Shown piece after piece: positions 21,557 to 33,136 of a stretch of 64,000 nucleotides of DNA. Location of the stretch: contig JABRWF010000002.1 in NCBI GenBank assembly GCA_018343915.1, forward strand, positions 992,001-1,056,000, written 5' to 3'. The position numbers and the translations under genes are program-made. This stretch comes from Agroathelia rolfsii (Eukaryota; Basidiomycota; Agaricomycetes; Amylocorticiales; Amylocorticiaceae). Positions within the stretch are counted from its first letter, which is position 1, and the number at the start of each line of letters is the position of its first letter. Below the pieces are notes generated by a model. It was given only the letters and a program-made list of their open reading frames with translations. It made no database searches and was not told the DNA's origin.

Positions 21557-24500
21557 ATGTACCCCCTTACTGGACTTGATCAAGATGATGCGGTAAAGAG
21601 AGCCAACCGGTTATGGTACAAACCATGGCGCTCGGCATCGTCTGGACCAAGTACCCATATCTATTTCTATGATAAGACGAGCCCTCACTATGCCTTTGCA
21701 AACTCTTCACCTTTCCCTGTCGAGCACAAGACAGAGTCGTTCCCAACAGCCGAGCATCTGTTTCACGCCCTCAAGGTATTTCCTTTCATCTTCGAACGGC
21801 ACTCATTCAGTGACGGTGCATAGTTCCTGCCTCATAGGCCTGATATAGCGGCATATATCAGCAGTCTCGCTTCCCCAGACAGGGCTTATGCTGCTGCACA
21901 GCATTATGCGTCACAAGTTAAGCCCAGCTGGCGGTACGGGGAGAACAAGCGGGCAGTAAGCAAACTCCGGTTGTTTCGCTTCTTGACCCTTAGGCACCGT
22001 GAATTGAGACGACAATTAGATGGAGTATGTCTTATACGCCAAATTCACTCAGCACCCAAGCCTTCGTCAGGAACTCCTAGACACACGAGAACGTAAACTC
22101 GTCTTCGTGAGTAATGATCAATGAGTACCGATCTTTATTCTTACTTATTTCGAAACCCGTGCAGGAATCGCCTTTGGATGACTATTGGGGGGTTGGGGAA
22201 TCCAGAAACGGAAAGAATAAACTAGGTCGGATCTTAATGCGATTGCGGCGACAATTCCTCCAGGAGCAGCAATCTACGGCAGGACCATCCGGAATCACAA
22301 AGACCCTAAGCCAGCTCAAGTCTAGATTAGCTTCCAGCCAGTCTCGCGACATACCTCCTCCCGCCAAGCGTCAGATCATTTTCAATGACGAAGATGGCCC
22401 ATATCACTCATTCTCCAATTCCTCGCCATATCCGATTATCTACGACAATCTCATATATCCCACGAGCGAGCATTTGTTCCAAGCAATGAAGGTGGCTATG
22501 CCTCTGATTTCTATATTCTCCGCTAGGAACTCACTTCGTATTCCAACGCAGTTTTTTCAAACTCGCCCAGAAGTTGCAGAGTACATTCGCACCTTTAGCC
22601 ATGACGCTGCAGATGCAAGACGCATCGCACATAATTTCCGTGTTAATGTGTCACCATCTTGGTACGATGGTGGAGACATTAAATCGGTAGGCATTTTTTG
22701 AATTTAAATGCTCGGGACTCACCATGCAATAGATGGACGAAGTTTTGTACACCAAGTTCTCCCAGTATCCGGCCCTTGTAGAGGAGCTACTTTCCACAAG
22801 CGACTGCGAACTCATTTATGTACGATCTCACATTATATCTTAATCAATGATTAGTTCTGATGGCCAACTCATAGAATACTCCAGATGACAGCTTTTGGGG
22901 AGTATTTGACGACGGCACGGGTCAGAACCAACTCGGGAAAGCTCTTGAAAGACTCAGAACCAGAATCAACGAAGAAGATCGAATAGCCGACGATGAGGAA
23001 GACAAGCAGTCTCAGCACGTTCACGGCGTTTCCTACTACATTGATCATCTTTCGGCAGGCCGTGCCCATCCAAAGAATCATCCCAGTCCTCCAAAGCCCA
23101 AACGAATTCTTTTTTATGATAAAGACGATCCTTATTTCGAGTTTACAAACTTTGCACGATATCCTGTCGTTTGGCAAGGCAAACGATATCCCACAAGCGA
23201 GCATTTGTTTCAGGCAATGAAGGTATGGGCGCATATATTGTCTTTATCAGGCATTTTGCTTATCAAATTTTAATCTATCTAGTTTTACCCAGATTGGCCG
23301 GATATCCAAGAGAACGTGAGAAGGTGTGCGACCCCCGCCGATGCATTCAAAATAGGGCGACAATTTCAGGATAGGGTACCTCTCGAGTGGAAGAAGGGTC
23401 TCAACCTCCGTGCTGTAAGCATGCATAATGTTCAATTGATTATATTATGACTGTGCTAACATACAAAATCAGATGGACGAAGTGCTCTATCTGAAGTTTA
23501 CACAGCACCCGGAACTCACGGAGAAACTATTAGCGACTGAAGACGCGGAGCTTATCGAGGTAAGCGCGCGCCTCGTGTTATGTATCACGAAATCTCGACC
23601 GAATAGAGTCTTATTTTTATTTTATTTACGCATTTTATTTTTAATTTGAATCCATAGAACTCCCCGAGCGATTCATACTGGGGAATCGGCAAGAATGCAG
23701 ATGGCCAGAACCAATTGGGTAAAGCTCTCGAGCGGCTCCGGGCCCGACTGCGGCGAGAAGAACTACAGGAAGAGGAACTGCGCGGCCCGCGCCACGTCGT
23801 GCGACGGATTTTCTTCCATTACAAGACGGACGCGTATTTCTTCCTGTCCAATACGTCGCCTCACCCGATTGTTCATCAAGGAAGAAGATATCCGACGGGG
23901 GAACATCTCTATCAGTCTTTTAAGGTATATCCGACTCGAGGAAATTCCTCCAGTCCTAGTGAATATCATTGATTGACGAGCGTATATCTCCCCCTCACCA
24001 TGATGATAGTTTTTACCGCACCGGCCGGATATTGCAGAGTACATCAGAGTATGTTCTGAGCGGCCCTCGGTCGCCTTCAAAGAGGCGCAAAAGTTTAAGT
24101 CCGATATTAGGAAAGACTGGTTTCAGATCAATACGAAAATGGTATGGTCTATTTTGTTTTTAAACAATTCTGTTCTTACAGGCGTTGACCCCTGGACCTG
24201 TCACATGATGTCATGGCTTTGTTCTACTTGTGCTAAAACGATGATGATCAATCAACTCATGATACGCGTTTTTTTTTTTTTTTTTTTTTTTTTTTCCTTC
24301 TCCTTCGAACGTTAGATGGATGAGACCCTGCGCTTGAAGTTTTCGCAGCACGCCGATCTTGGTGAGGCGCTCCTGGCCACCGGTGATGCCGAACTCATCG
24401 AGGTGAGTTTTTTTCTCCTCTCTCCGGGGTTGAAAAATCTCACGCCCGTTGTTTCAAATTAGAATTCATTTGAGGACTCTTTCTGGGGTATTGGACCGCA

Positions 24501-24585
24501 TGGTACTGGAAGAAACAAGTTTGGCAGGGCGCTCATGAAACTAAGGGATGAACTGGCCGCCGGTGGTGCCAATGCCAGTGCATGA
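21557..24585 (+). CDS. Protein of four tandem NADAR (YbiA-like, DUF1768) domains
   Basis: About 720 residues from 13 exons. Each of four domains shows the YbiA pattern: FYD...F.N.SP.P or equivalent, [FY]PT[SAG]EHL[FY], a helix with [RW]PDIA/EVA, M[DE].[VT]L..KF.QH/Y..L...LL.T, then D.[YF]WG and G.[NGR]..G..L..LR. Tell-tale pieces: FPTAEHLFHALK (1), YPTSEHLFQAMK (2 and 3), YPTGEHLYQSFK (4); LDDYWGVG, DDSFWGV, SDSYWGIG, EDSFWGIG. NADAR proteins hydrolyse N-glycosidic bonds in riboflavin-pathway intermediates (YbiA) or remove ADP-ribose from guanine (DarT1-NADAR systems). All four retain Glu-His of PT.EH and the D.[YF]WG box, so all may be active. Each repeat is cut by phase-0 introns at the same three places. 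Stop TGA 24583-24585. Confidence 0.9.
24269..24295 (+). repeat. Poly-T tract in last-repeat intron of the NADAR gene
   Basis: Homopolymer run of about 27 T inside the intron before the fourth MDE exon, upstream of its cttctccttcgaacgttag acceptor. It may act as an extended pyrimidine tract and is prone to length error. Confidence 0.85.
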
Positions 24586-25523
24586 TGGTATTAATGAGAG
24601 TTGAAGAAATCACGAATTCGAGCCATGAATCAAATATTGTCCATTTCTTGACACTTGGCCATCGCTTCTTCACCATCGATGCTTTTCATCTCCCTTCTAT
24701 TCCTAGGTCCAACTTCCCGTTGCCCTCTTTCTTCCTCCACACACATGCTTCCTCGCCCGCCTGGAGCCATCATTATCATACGTTAATCGAGTACCTTTGT
24801 TGATGGTTGCTCGTTGTACAGGTATCTCCGGTGACCGGAACATTTCTTTTTTCTAGTCGCATTCGGGACTCGGAAAGGCTCCTTTCAAATTTCTTTCCGC
24901 TTTAAAACCCTTCACGATCTTGTGCCCAGGTTTACATAGTGCGGTCGACAGTGTATGGCAACAAATACATGCGTGTACTTTTTTGTTTGTTCACAAAGCT
25001 TTCAATATAGTAGTCCGGTAGAGATATCGGCATTCCAAGTTTTATTGTGGGCATATCATTACAATTAAAGGTATACTATGTACATGTGTTCAACATGAAT
25101 GAAAGTAAGCAATAACTAAATAGGGAAGGACGGCAAATACACATCTATGTATACGAATAGCAGCACATTGGTTACTATGTGACAAGTAAAAAGGCGAAAC
25201 CCGACATCCACGGCATCAAGCATATATGTATGTATGGTGATATAAGGGGAAAAAAGGTTTGCTTGTTGCAGTGTAGCCGCACAGAACCCAATGGATATAC
25301 GCATAGAAGACGAACAGACCTTCAACTGATTAAATACGAGTGGTTTATCCATACAATTGTTGGGCACAACATAAGAAAAAGAGAATCCGGGTCAGCGATG
25401 AGAGTGTGTATGTGTGAGGGTGTCGATTGTGATCTGAGATGTGTGTATGAATGCGAGTGGGTAGCAAGATGATCAAATGTCATCACGACAAGTGAGAAGA
25501 AAAAAGAAGAAAAATGCATGTCC
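24586..25523. other. Intergenic between convergent NADAR and membrane protein genes
   Basis: Two 3' ends meet here. Open frames present show no family motif. Confidence 0.45.
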
Positions 25524-26999
25524 TTAAAAAGCATGCTCAAGTTTTGCGTCCCCACCACCGTACTCCTTCGTCGCCAATGGGAACGAGATAGATCGGGGCG
25601 CCTCCTCATCACCTATGGGCCGCTTCGACGGTAACTTAAGGTCCTCAGAGCGCTCCTCCTCGTTCAACGATTCTTTGGCAGACGACTCGTATGCTGAGTT
25701 GGGCAGCGCGTCTGACGTCGCGATCTGGGTGACGGTGATAGCCAGATTCTGAAATTCGATGCCAGACACGTTAGTGTTGCCGCGCGAGCGGGAGACTGAG
25801 CTCCCCGAACGTTCATCGGCCGCCATCCGGAAGAAGAAGGCAATAATGACAGTCAGGTTTGCGACAATAAGTGAAACGCCATCCTGTGAGATCGAACGGA
25901 TGCAGTATAATCAGTTAAAAACGGTCTAGAGAAGTGGTTGTGGAGACAGCGATGGCGGTGGCAATAGTTCAAGACCTGGATATTGATGAGAACACATACC
26001 TGAATAACAGCTGCTTGCGCCTCTCGAATGCCGCCGTATTTAATAACCCAGTAGGCATGATTAATGCAGACAACGGTAACGATGGCCGAGGTGGAGAAGA
26101 CAGCAATGATACGAATGCGTTCCGAGCGGCTGAGTTTGACGCCCATTATAAGTATGATCGGTGTCGAAATGAGGATTACATCGCTTAGGACATCAGCTAA
26201 CATTCAAAAGATCAAAATAAGTTTGTTATTAGACAACTACCACCTTCGCAAAGAAGGCATGTAGTTGCTACTTACTGACGAGTTGAGTGACTGCCACGCT
26301 CAGTCCAAGCTCGCATTGCGGATTCGGCATGTCACGCCATTCGGGCTGGTCGTTACAGACCCAGAAAACTTGGGCAAAAAGAATGACCCATGTTACACCG
26401 AATAAATAGGCGACAACAACTAGTATTTTTCGAAGTCGTCCAAAGACGGTTATACGCATGATGGTTAAAAGAACGGACAGCCTTGCAGACCTGAATTTCA
26501 AAGACGATTAGAATACTACTTGATAAGATATTTGCATAAGCATCTTACCAGGCTACGGCTGAAAACAACTGCGCACATCTTTACAGCAATGAATATTGAG
26601 CATAATGTCGATGGAGAAATACAAGGCGGACCACTACACTCACAACCAATACGCAACTATTTTCACTTCACGACTATGCTGATCTGCATTGGTGTCAGGT
26701 CAAGTTATGAGAGCGGAAAGAAAAGCCAGACATACCGGGTTCGTCTAGATGCACCTTTACGGCAGCCATAAATGTTGTTTCCAAAATCATGCATAGAATA
26801 GCAGTAGCATCGTCGAACCAGAATCGTCTTTTGTGAATGCGGTCCCCAACACGGAACAGTGTAGCTGCAATGCCAACACAGGGAAGGACCCAGTTAAGGA
26901 CTATAATCAAGAATTTACTTAAGTTTCCCAATTCCTGCAAAGAGAGCAACGTGCTGCCTTACCCCGGACTTGCTCTGTTGAAGGGGCTGGAGGGATCAT
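25524..26999 (-). CDS. Seven-helix fungal integral membrane protein (rhodopsin-domain, Pth11/SAT4-like)
   Basis: Multi-exon gene read on the minus strand. Start MIPPAPSTEQVR, then intron and helix 1 VLNWVLPCVGIAATLF, the loop RVGDRIHKRRFWFDD, helix ATAILCMILETTFMA, AYWLCAQLFSAVAWSARLSVLLTIMRI across two introns, helix VVAYLFGVTWVILFAQVFWVC, CNDQPEWRD and QCELGLSVAVTQLV, DVLSDVILISTPIILIMGV, LSRSERIRIIAVFSTSAIVTVVC, and GVSLIVANLTVIIAFFFR, then a hydrophilic Ser/Glu tail ending GGDAKLEHAF. The paired Cys in the outer loop and the D-rich loop fit the fungal rhodopsin-domain family (SAT4/CFEM-less Pth11 group). These are G-protein-coupled-receptor-like proteins; ligand unknown. The start exon is supported by frame continuity into VLNWVLPC. 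Confidence 0.75.
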
Positions 27000-28766
27000 T
27001 GCCGATAATCAAGCCTCCGCAACAACTAGACTTTGCCAAAGTACCCCGGGTGCAGCTGTAAGAGAGCTGAGCGGAGGTGGATAAATGAATGTGCGCGTGG
27101 AGGAGGGCCGACGACAAGGTGGGAAGTGACCAGGCCGATGCACGCACACCTGATGCATTTAAGTACACTACCTAGCCAGCGCCGGCTGGAAGAAGTTCTG
27201 AAAAATCATACAAAGCCAGCCATGCGAGATCCCTTGCCTGATGGGGCCCGGGACGAGATGGAGCTCGCTCATTCTCAGAAGGCCGTCGTAAGTCCCCAGA
27301 AGCAGATTTTCATGTCTCGGCTGGATGCTGTCCATCAACGGGACCTTCTCTCTCTGTACCCGGGAGCTGCACGAGCAACTGACAGGAACAGCATGCAACA
27401 AGGATGTCGACTGCAACGAGTTGGGCTATTTATTCCACATTTCCCGCCTAGAACGGTGCGACAGGGTAAGCGCGTAGGAGGACCGTGGGCCGGGGCCGAA
27501 TTACGACAAGTGTATTTGTGAGCTGGAATATTAATGAAAAATGAAGCCACTTGAGAAAGAAGATAGATAGAGTACTGCTGTATTACCATGTGGAGTTTGA
27601 TGTGTTTGCAGATAAATAATGTAGGCGGGGTGAAAACCACGGTTGTAGCTGCTACACAGCTCTAGAAATACGTTGTGGTCAGTGTATTCGGTCTATGGCA
27701 ACCGCTAGTTAGTTTTGGATCCGAAGCCGATAATAGGGAGTGTATCACGTGAACAAGTCATCACCAGCACTCAGGTTATCTGTTAGGAGAGTAAAGCTCC
27801 TCATGCGGACAGCCTAGTCGTTGTTACCTATGTGCCTCTCACAATTACCATTTAGGTCCATCTTTTCCGGTTATTCAGGAAATTCCCACCGCTTTCGGAA
27901 GATGAAGGCAAGTCAACCAGGTCCAACAGTGGCCCGACCTGTGCTAATGTCAAGTAAGCAGCAAAACACCGGTCACCGGCTATTGGCACCGACTTTTCTC
28001 TCTTCTTGTTCTTTTGATTTTTTTACCTCTCTTACGAAAGTCGTTGTGCAATCCAATTCTAGAAGATCCGGATGCTAATGGTTTCACTGGCACTTTAAAC
28101 ATTTGAACAAAAAAGCAAGTCTCACAAAATGCGGTAATCGCCGGTAACCTTAGTCTGTCATATGACGCAGCAAGTGCCACAGCCCCCGTACGTAGACCTG
28201 CAGCGATCGCTTACACACTCTTGGAGTGGAGGGCCACAATATATCTGGCTCATCGCGCTTACAACTTGTCAGGACTGTCAGGAACGCGCTCCGCTGGCGC
28301 CTCTAGATGAGGCCGAATCGGGAGAAGGCGCCGAGATCTATTTGTTCAACTTATCCCCGGCATTACAATTTCGTATTCTATCACCAAGGGCGAATACTCT
28401 GGCTTGGATTGCCCATATCTAAATAAAGTTATCATGTTGCCATAATAGGATAAATTGCCATACTCCATCGATATATTTTCTATAATCACATAATAACTCC
28501 GCTTGAAATTGGTTCCAGCCACAAAAGGCCCGACGTTACCTCATGTCATCATCGTCGCCCGAAGGGTTTCATCGATTTTACCTATCCGAAAAGTTTGCTT
28601 GTTCAAGTGACTCATCCGAAATGAGACTTACATAAATAATAAGGATGCCGACTTGGCTTTATAACTTGAGCTACGACTGTTAGGGTTCAACCACAGCTAC
28701 TACTGCGCACTCTCCTTCGTCGTCACCTCTTCTCTCTTACGCAATTCTATTATTTTTTTCTCCGTT
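27000..28766. other. Large intergenic region, no gene recognised
   Basis: Several 80-160 codon open frames exist on both strands (for example 27033-27521 plus and 27168-27416 minus) but overlap one another, lack motifs and show no consistent splice pattern. The right end before 28766 is CT-rich and looks like the aminotransferase promoter. Confidence 0.4.
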
Positions 28767-30968
28767 ATGGTCCAGATTCAGACAACGACCCACCTGGATG
28801 GCCTCCCCGTGGAAGTACCAAAGAGTACCAGTGTTCCAACCGGGACAGGCAAAGTAAAATATCTGCCTGCAGAGTATTACAATAGGTGGCTTTCTGATGC
28901 GGCCAAAAGTCGCCAACCTAGTCCAAGTAAAGGGGATTTACATGTGTCCATAGCCAACGCTGTTGAAAGCTGATGTTCCTATCCAAAATTCTTTTGATTT
29001 TATCTTGTCACATAGTTCGAAGCTTGTTACCCCTTGAAAAACGCCCTGGCATGATATCTCTCCTAGCCGGAAAGCCCAACCCGACTACGTTCCCATTCAC
29101 TTCCTTCAACATCACTGCGCGATCCCCGGAAGACCCTTCAAAGACCGTTTCGTGTGTGATCGAGGGCACCGCACTCGCTGATGCGTTGCAGTACGGCGAT
29201 ACGGCTGGCATGCCCGCTCTTCTTGACTGGCTCTATGGCCTCCAACAACTCTCCCATGATAAGGTCAAGGAGGATAGTGCTTGGGCTATCACTATGGGTA
29301 ACGGCTCGCAAGACGTAATTTATAAGGTTTGTCGTCCCCTACTTCATATTTTTGACAGCTTGCGTCAGTCATCCTCACGCTTCGACTTCTAGGCTGCTAA
29401 TGCCATCTTCAATCCTGGCGACCCCATTCTCGTCGAATCTCCAGTATATGCGTGCGCCATTTTGTTTTAGTCAGCTTTCTAAACCCCTCAATCAGCGCAT
29501 GCCAGTGGTGTTATTCCCATCTTCGCTGCATTAAACTGCGAGCAAATAGGTCAGTTCTCGGAGGATTTCCTTTAGTCAATGTTACGGAGCTTAGCCAAAT
29601 TACTCATTCTCGTCTGCAGAGGTGGACACCGACGCTCACGGCATCAAGTCCAGCTCACTTCGTGAAATTCTAGAAAATTGGCCGGCTGAGAAGCCCAAGC
29701 CCAAGGCGCTCTACACTGTCCCTGTAAGCATCCCGCATGGGACCTGTCAGCCTGATAACGGGCAATTTTGCCCTTGATTATTAATTAAGCTTTTTTAGTA
29801 CGGCTGCAATCCCACGGGCATGAGTGCCACGTTGGAGCGTCGCAAGGAGGTCTTGCAACTCTCGCGTGAACATGACTTTCTCATCCTAGAAGGTGAATAA
29901 CGATCATTCTGGTATTTGTATGATGGGATGCGCTAACATGACCTTGAAGATGGTAATGATTCCATCAAGCAGATCTCAAGCAAACTGATCTAATTCTATG
30001 TGGGGTGCTAGATCCTTACTATTACCTATACTACGGTGACGCCCCGCTCGTCGACTCATATCTCAAGTTAGAGCTTCAGGAGCCAGAGGTACATGTGATC
30101 TATTCGCACGGTTGGCATATGTAAAGCTCATGGTCCTCATGCACATAGGTTGGAAGAGTCTTGCGTTTCGACAGCATGTCGAAGGTCCTATCGGCCGGCA
30201 TCCGGATTGGCTTTGCTTCTGGTCCACTGCCAATGATCATCGCCATGAACAGACACGTTAGTCACCGCCGTCATTCATCGCCATCAGTTAACTTAAATTT
30301 TCTCCCTTTCATCGTGGTTGCCGATTTGCATTACTGTGGTTGATATAGAGCACAACGTCTAATCTTCAAGTTCGTGATCGGTTCCTTGTCACCTTCGGGA
30401 CTGCTACACATTTTTGCATAAATTTATCTTCCTTTTTATTTTTGTTTTACAGGCACCATCACTTACACAAGCAGTTACGATTGCCCTCCTCCGGCAATGG
30501 GGTCACGATGGCTTCATCAAGCATACACACAATGTCTGCCGGTTCTATCGCGCAAAGAGGGATATCTTTGAAGACGCTATGCAACGCCACATGAAGGGTC
30601 TTGCGGAGTGGGTTATGCCTGAGGCCGGCATGTTCTACTGGTCCGTGTGCACTTGTCTATATTCCATTCTTCATCCGCCTCTTGCTCAACTTGTTATGCC
30701 TGTGTGTAGGTTCAAGCTCCTCCTGGACCCAAGATCGTCTGAAGAAGGAGACTCTGCCAGCCTTATCCGTGCCAAGGCGCTGGAGAAGAATGTGTTGGCT
30801 TTGCCAGGTACAGCCTTCTTGCCTAACGGCCGCATGTCGGCGTATGTTCGCGTCTCGTTTAGTTTGAACCCCGAAGAGGAAATCTACGAGGCTGTTCGAA
30901 GACTGGCCGAGGTCGTTCGGGATGCCAGGGCCGAAGCAACGGCTGCTCCTTTAGTTAATGGACACTAA
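28767..30968 (+). CDS. PLP-dependent class I/II aminotransferase, Aro8/KAT II-like
   Basis: Many-exon gene. Order of motifs: LPAEYYNRWLSDAAKSRQPS; an N-terminal MISLLAGKPNPTTFPF; ALQYGDTAGMPALLDWLY; ITMGNGSQDVIYKAANAIFN (cofactor phosphate region); GDPILVESPVYA; YTVPYGCNPTGMSATLERR; LILEDDPYYYLYY (Asp and Tyr contact the PLP ring); RFDSMSKVLSAGIRIGF, with the Schiff-base lysine in SMSK; APSLTQAVTIALL; MPEAGMFYW; VLALPGTAFLPNG and YVRVSFS with the carboxylate-binding Arg. Closest to aromatic amino acid, 2-aminoadipate and kynurenine aminotransferases; the exact substrate cannot be told. Stop after VNGH. An interior intron before STTSNLQAPSLTQ creates a small exon of about 21 nt. Confidence 0.9.
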
Positions 30969-31459
30969 CAAACTTTTTAGAGCAACAATTTTGGGTGGAT
31001 GGTATTTAAGCAAGCAAGCGATACTGGGACTAGTTGTATTCATGACCAAGTGACAGAATATGTTAAACATTTCTTGTACAGCTTCTATAATATTATTAAT
31101 GTCGGCGATTTTTTTTTTTTTTAATTATTGTGGATTGGCATGTGACATTGTATTGGGTAATTGGAGCTTAGAGTTACATGGACCGTGAATTGAGACGACA
31201 ACATAACGCCTACTGGCGGAAGCAAATTGCTATCTCATCTGGGAGATCCAGCTTGAATTGAAAGACGTTACTAGGTTTACTACTGCCAGTGGTACGGTGC
31301 CTCTATTGTACTACTTTGCTGCATCGATCGGAGAGGCTGCATCTCAATATAATCAACCCCCTGTCCGTTATAACGCCTATTGGTTCAGGTGACTAGATTC
31401 CTCGCAACATGCCTTTTGGCCCCCAGGATTTCCCCCGGCTTTCAAGCCTATATAAAACA
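30969..31459. other. Intergenic, aminotransferase 3' end and macro-gene promoter
   Basis: Holds a 20-bp sequence at 31182-31201 identical to part of an intron in the NADAR gene, and a tatataaaac element just before the proposed macro-domain start. Nothing else is seen. Confidence 0.5.
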
Positions 31460-32681
31460 ATGTTCCAGTCTGCAGTAAACACCGCCAAGCCAAGATTTGA
31501 GCCAAACCATATCTTGCTGAATAAAGTCTCACTCTTGTCAGTCTGAGATAATTTTTTCCTGGCGCTTTAACTTGAAAATTGACTTTGGCACACACTGGCA
31601 ACAGCCAAGGAGACATCACAATAGTCGAGTTAGATTCTATTGTCAATGCAGCCAACAGAAGTTTGCTCGGCGGAGGAGGAGGTATGTATAAAAGTGTCGT
31701 TAAATAAGTAAATAAATGCTGAGAATTCTATAATCTCTCTAGTTGATGGGGCTATTCATCGTGGTGAGGACATGTTTCTAACATGGACACTGTGTTTTCT
31801 AACTCTAATCAATTGTCCATACACCCCGTTTACCTGTTGTTACCACCTACTAGCTGCTGGTACAAAACTACTTGACGAATGTACGTCACTTTTTTCCAGT
31901 CTCTATGTCGTCATGACAGGGTTCATGAGGTCATCAATACTCGGATATCAGGCTTGAAGCTGAACGGATGTGAAACGGGAGATGCAAAGATAACAGAGGG
32001 ATACAACCTTCCATCGTGCGTAATTTTTTCCCCCTTCACTTCCTATTGTGGAAAATAAGCAATGATTGTCGTCATTGCTGAAAATAACTTGTGGGGTTGA
32101 CCGGCTCTTAGGAAACACGTCATACACACCGTCGGTCCCATCTATTCTTCGTCTAAGATTCAGGAGGTGCAAAATCAGCTTGCATCGTGTTACCGCCGGA
32201 GCCTATCTATTGCAGCCGCAAAATCGCTAAAACATATTGTGAGACCCTTCCTATACCGGGGAGAGACGCGTTTGCTAAACTTCTTCTTTCATGCCAACTG
32301 AAACATACTTAGGCATTCCCATCAATTTCGACGGGTGTCTATGGTTATCCAATTGAAGATGCCACACATGTTGCTCTCGAAACGACCAGGCGTTTTCTTG
32401 AAACTCTTGAGGGAAGCGAGGTACAATCACGAATTAGCGGCTCCGAATCTTTAGAGACTTTTTTTTGACTTCGTCTTCTTTCGCAGCTCGATCTCGTCGT
32501 CTTCGTGGTCTGGAGCGACCTCGACAGAGAAATTTACGAGTAAGTCCCTGTCTCACTGAATCGTTTTCCTAGCCAGAAATTCCTGATGCCTGTCTGACAT
32601 CTTAGGACGCTCCTGCCGGAATACTTTCCGGGTGCAGGCTCCGAGACACCCGGCGATGGTCGATCCGAGTTGCGAGGTTAA
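31460..32681 (+). CDS. Macro domain protein, MacroD-type ADP-ribose hydrolase
   Basis: Small macro-domain protein of at least eight exons. The spliced frame reads MFQSAVNTAKPRFEP, LLNKVSLFQGDIT, IVELDSIVNAANRSLLGGGG, VDGAIHRAAG, KLLDECLKLNGCETGDAKIT, GYNLPSKHVIHTVGPIY, a helix with CYRRSLSIAAAKSLKHI, AFPSISTGVYGYP, FLETLEGSELDLVVFVVWSD, IYETLLPEYFPGAGS. The NAAN, GGGVDGAIH and STGVYGYP elements make up the ADP-ribose pocket of the MacroD group, which removes mono-ADP-ribose from proteins and deacetylates O-acetyl-ADP-ribose. The start is inferred: the ATG at 31460 is in frame and about 18 residues before the conserved core; a TATA-like element lies just upstream, so a start further 3' or an extra exon is possible. 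It lies about 7 kb from the four-NADAR gene. Confidence 0.85.
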
Positions 32682-33136
32682 AAAAAGTCCGGTGCATGTA
32701 TCGGGCGTGGTTCAAGACATGAAACGGAATGGCTTTCTGGCTGGGAGGTTGTGTGCAAGTGGCCTATCACTATACAAATGCATACTTTTCTTCAATAAAA
32801 GATCCCGGCGGTTATGAAATGATAAAATGCCGCTCATCCAGCCATCTTCGCCATGCGCAGCAGCTACCCTATCGGACCTTCGTAGTTGATGGCGAGTGTG
32901 GTTTTTGCGCAAAAGTCAAGGCACGCAGAGTCTCCTGCCCCGCGTTTGATGAGCTTCTCCAGGTCGGTCCGTCCCGGACCGAGCCTGGGAGTGGGTCTGG
33001 TGACCACCGAATGATGATTTGGGCATGTTCGAAATGCCTCCTTGGGCACCAGGTACTCCGGAGTTTCGCCGCTCCCCGGACGGTTATAAGAACTATGGTT
33101 TTCGTCTAACCTCCGTTTTCAAGGATTCAAGCCACC
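32682..33136. other. Intergenic, promoter of sugar transporter
   Basis: Open frame 32729-33109 has no motif and overlaps others. Ends in a strong initiation context, GCCACCATGG, for the next gene. Confidence 0.4.

Noticed and set aside
27033..27521. 162-codon open frame on the plus strand
   Set aside because: No motif, overlapped by equally long frames on the other strand and no splice signals that join it to anything.
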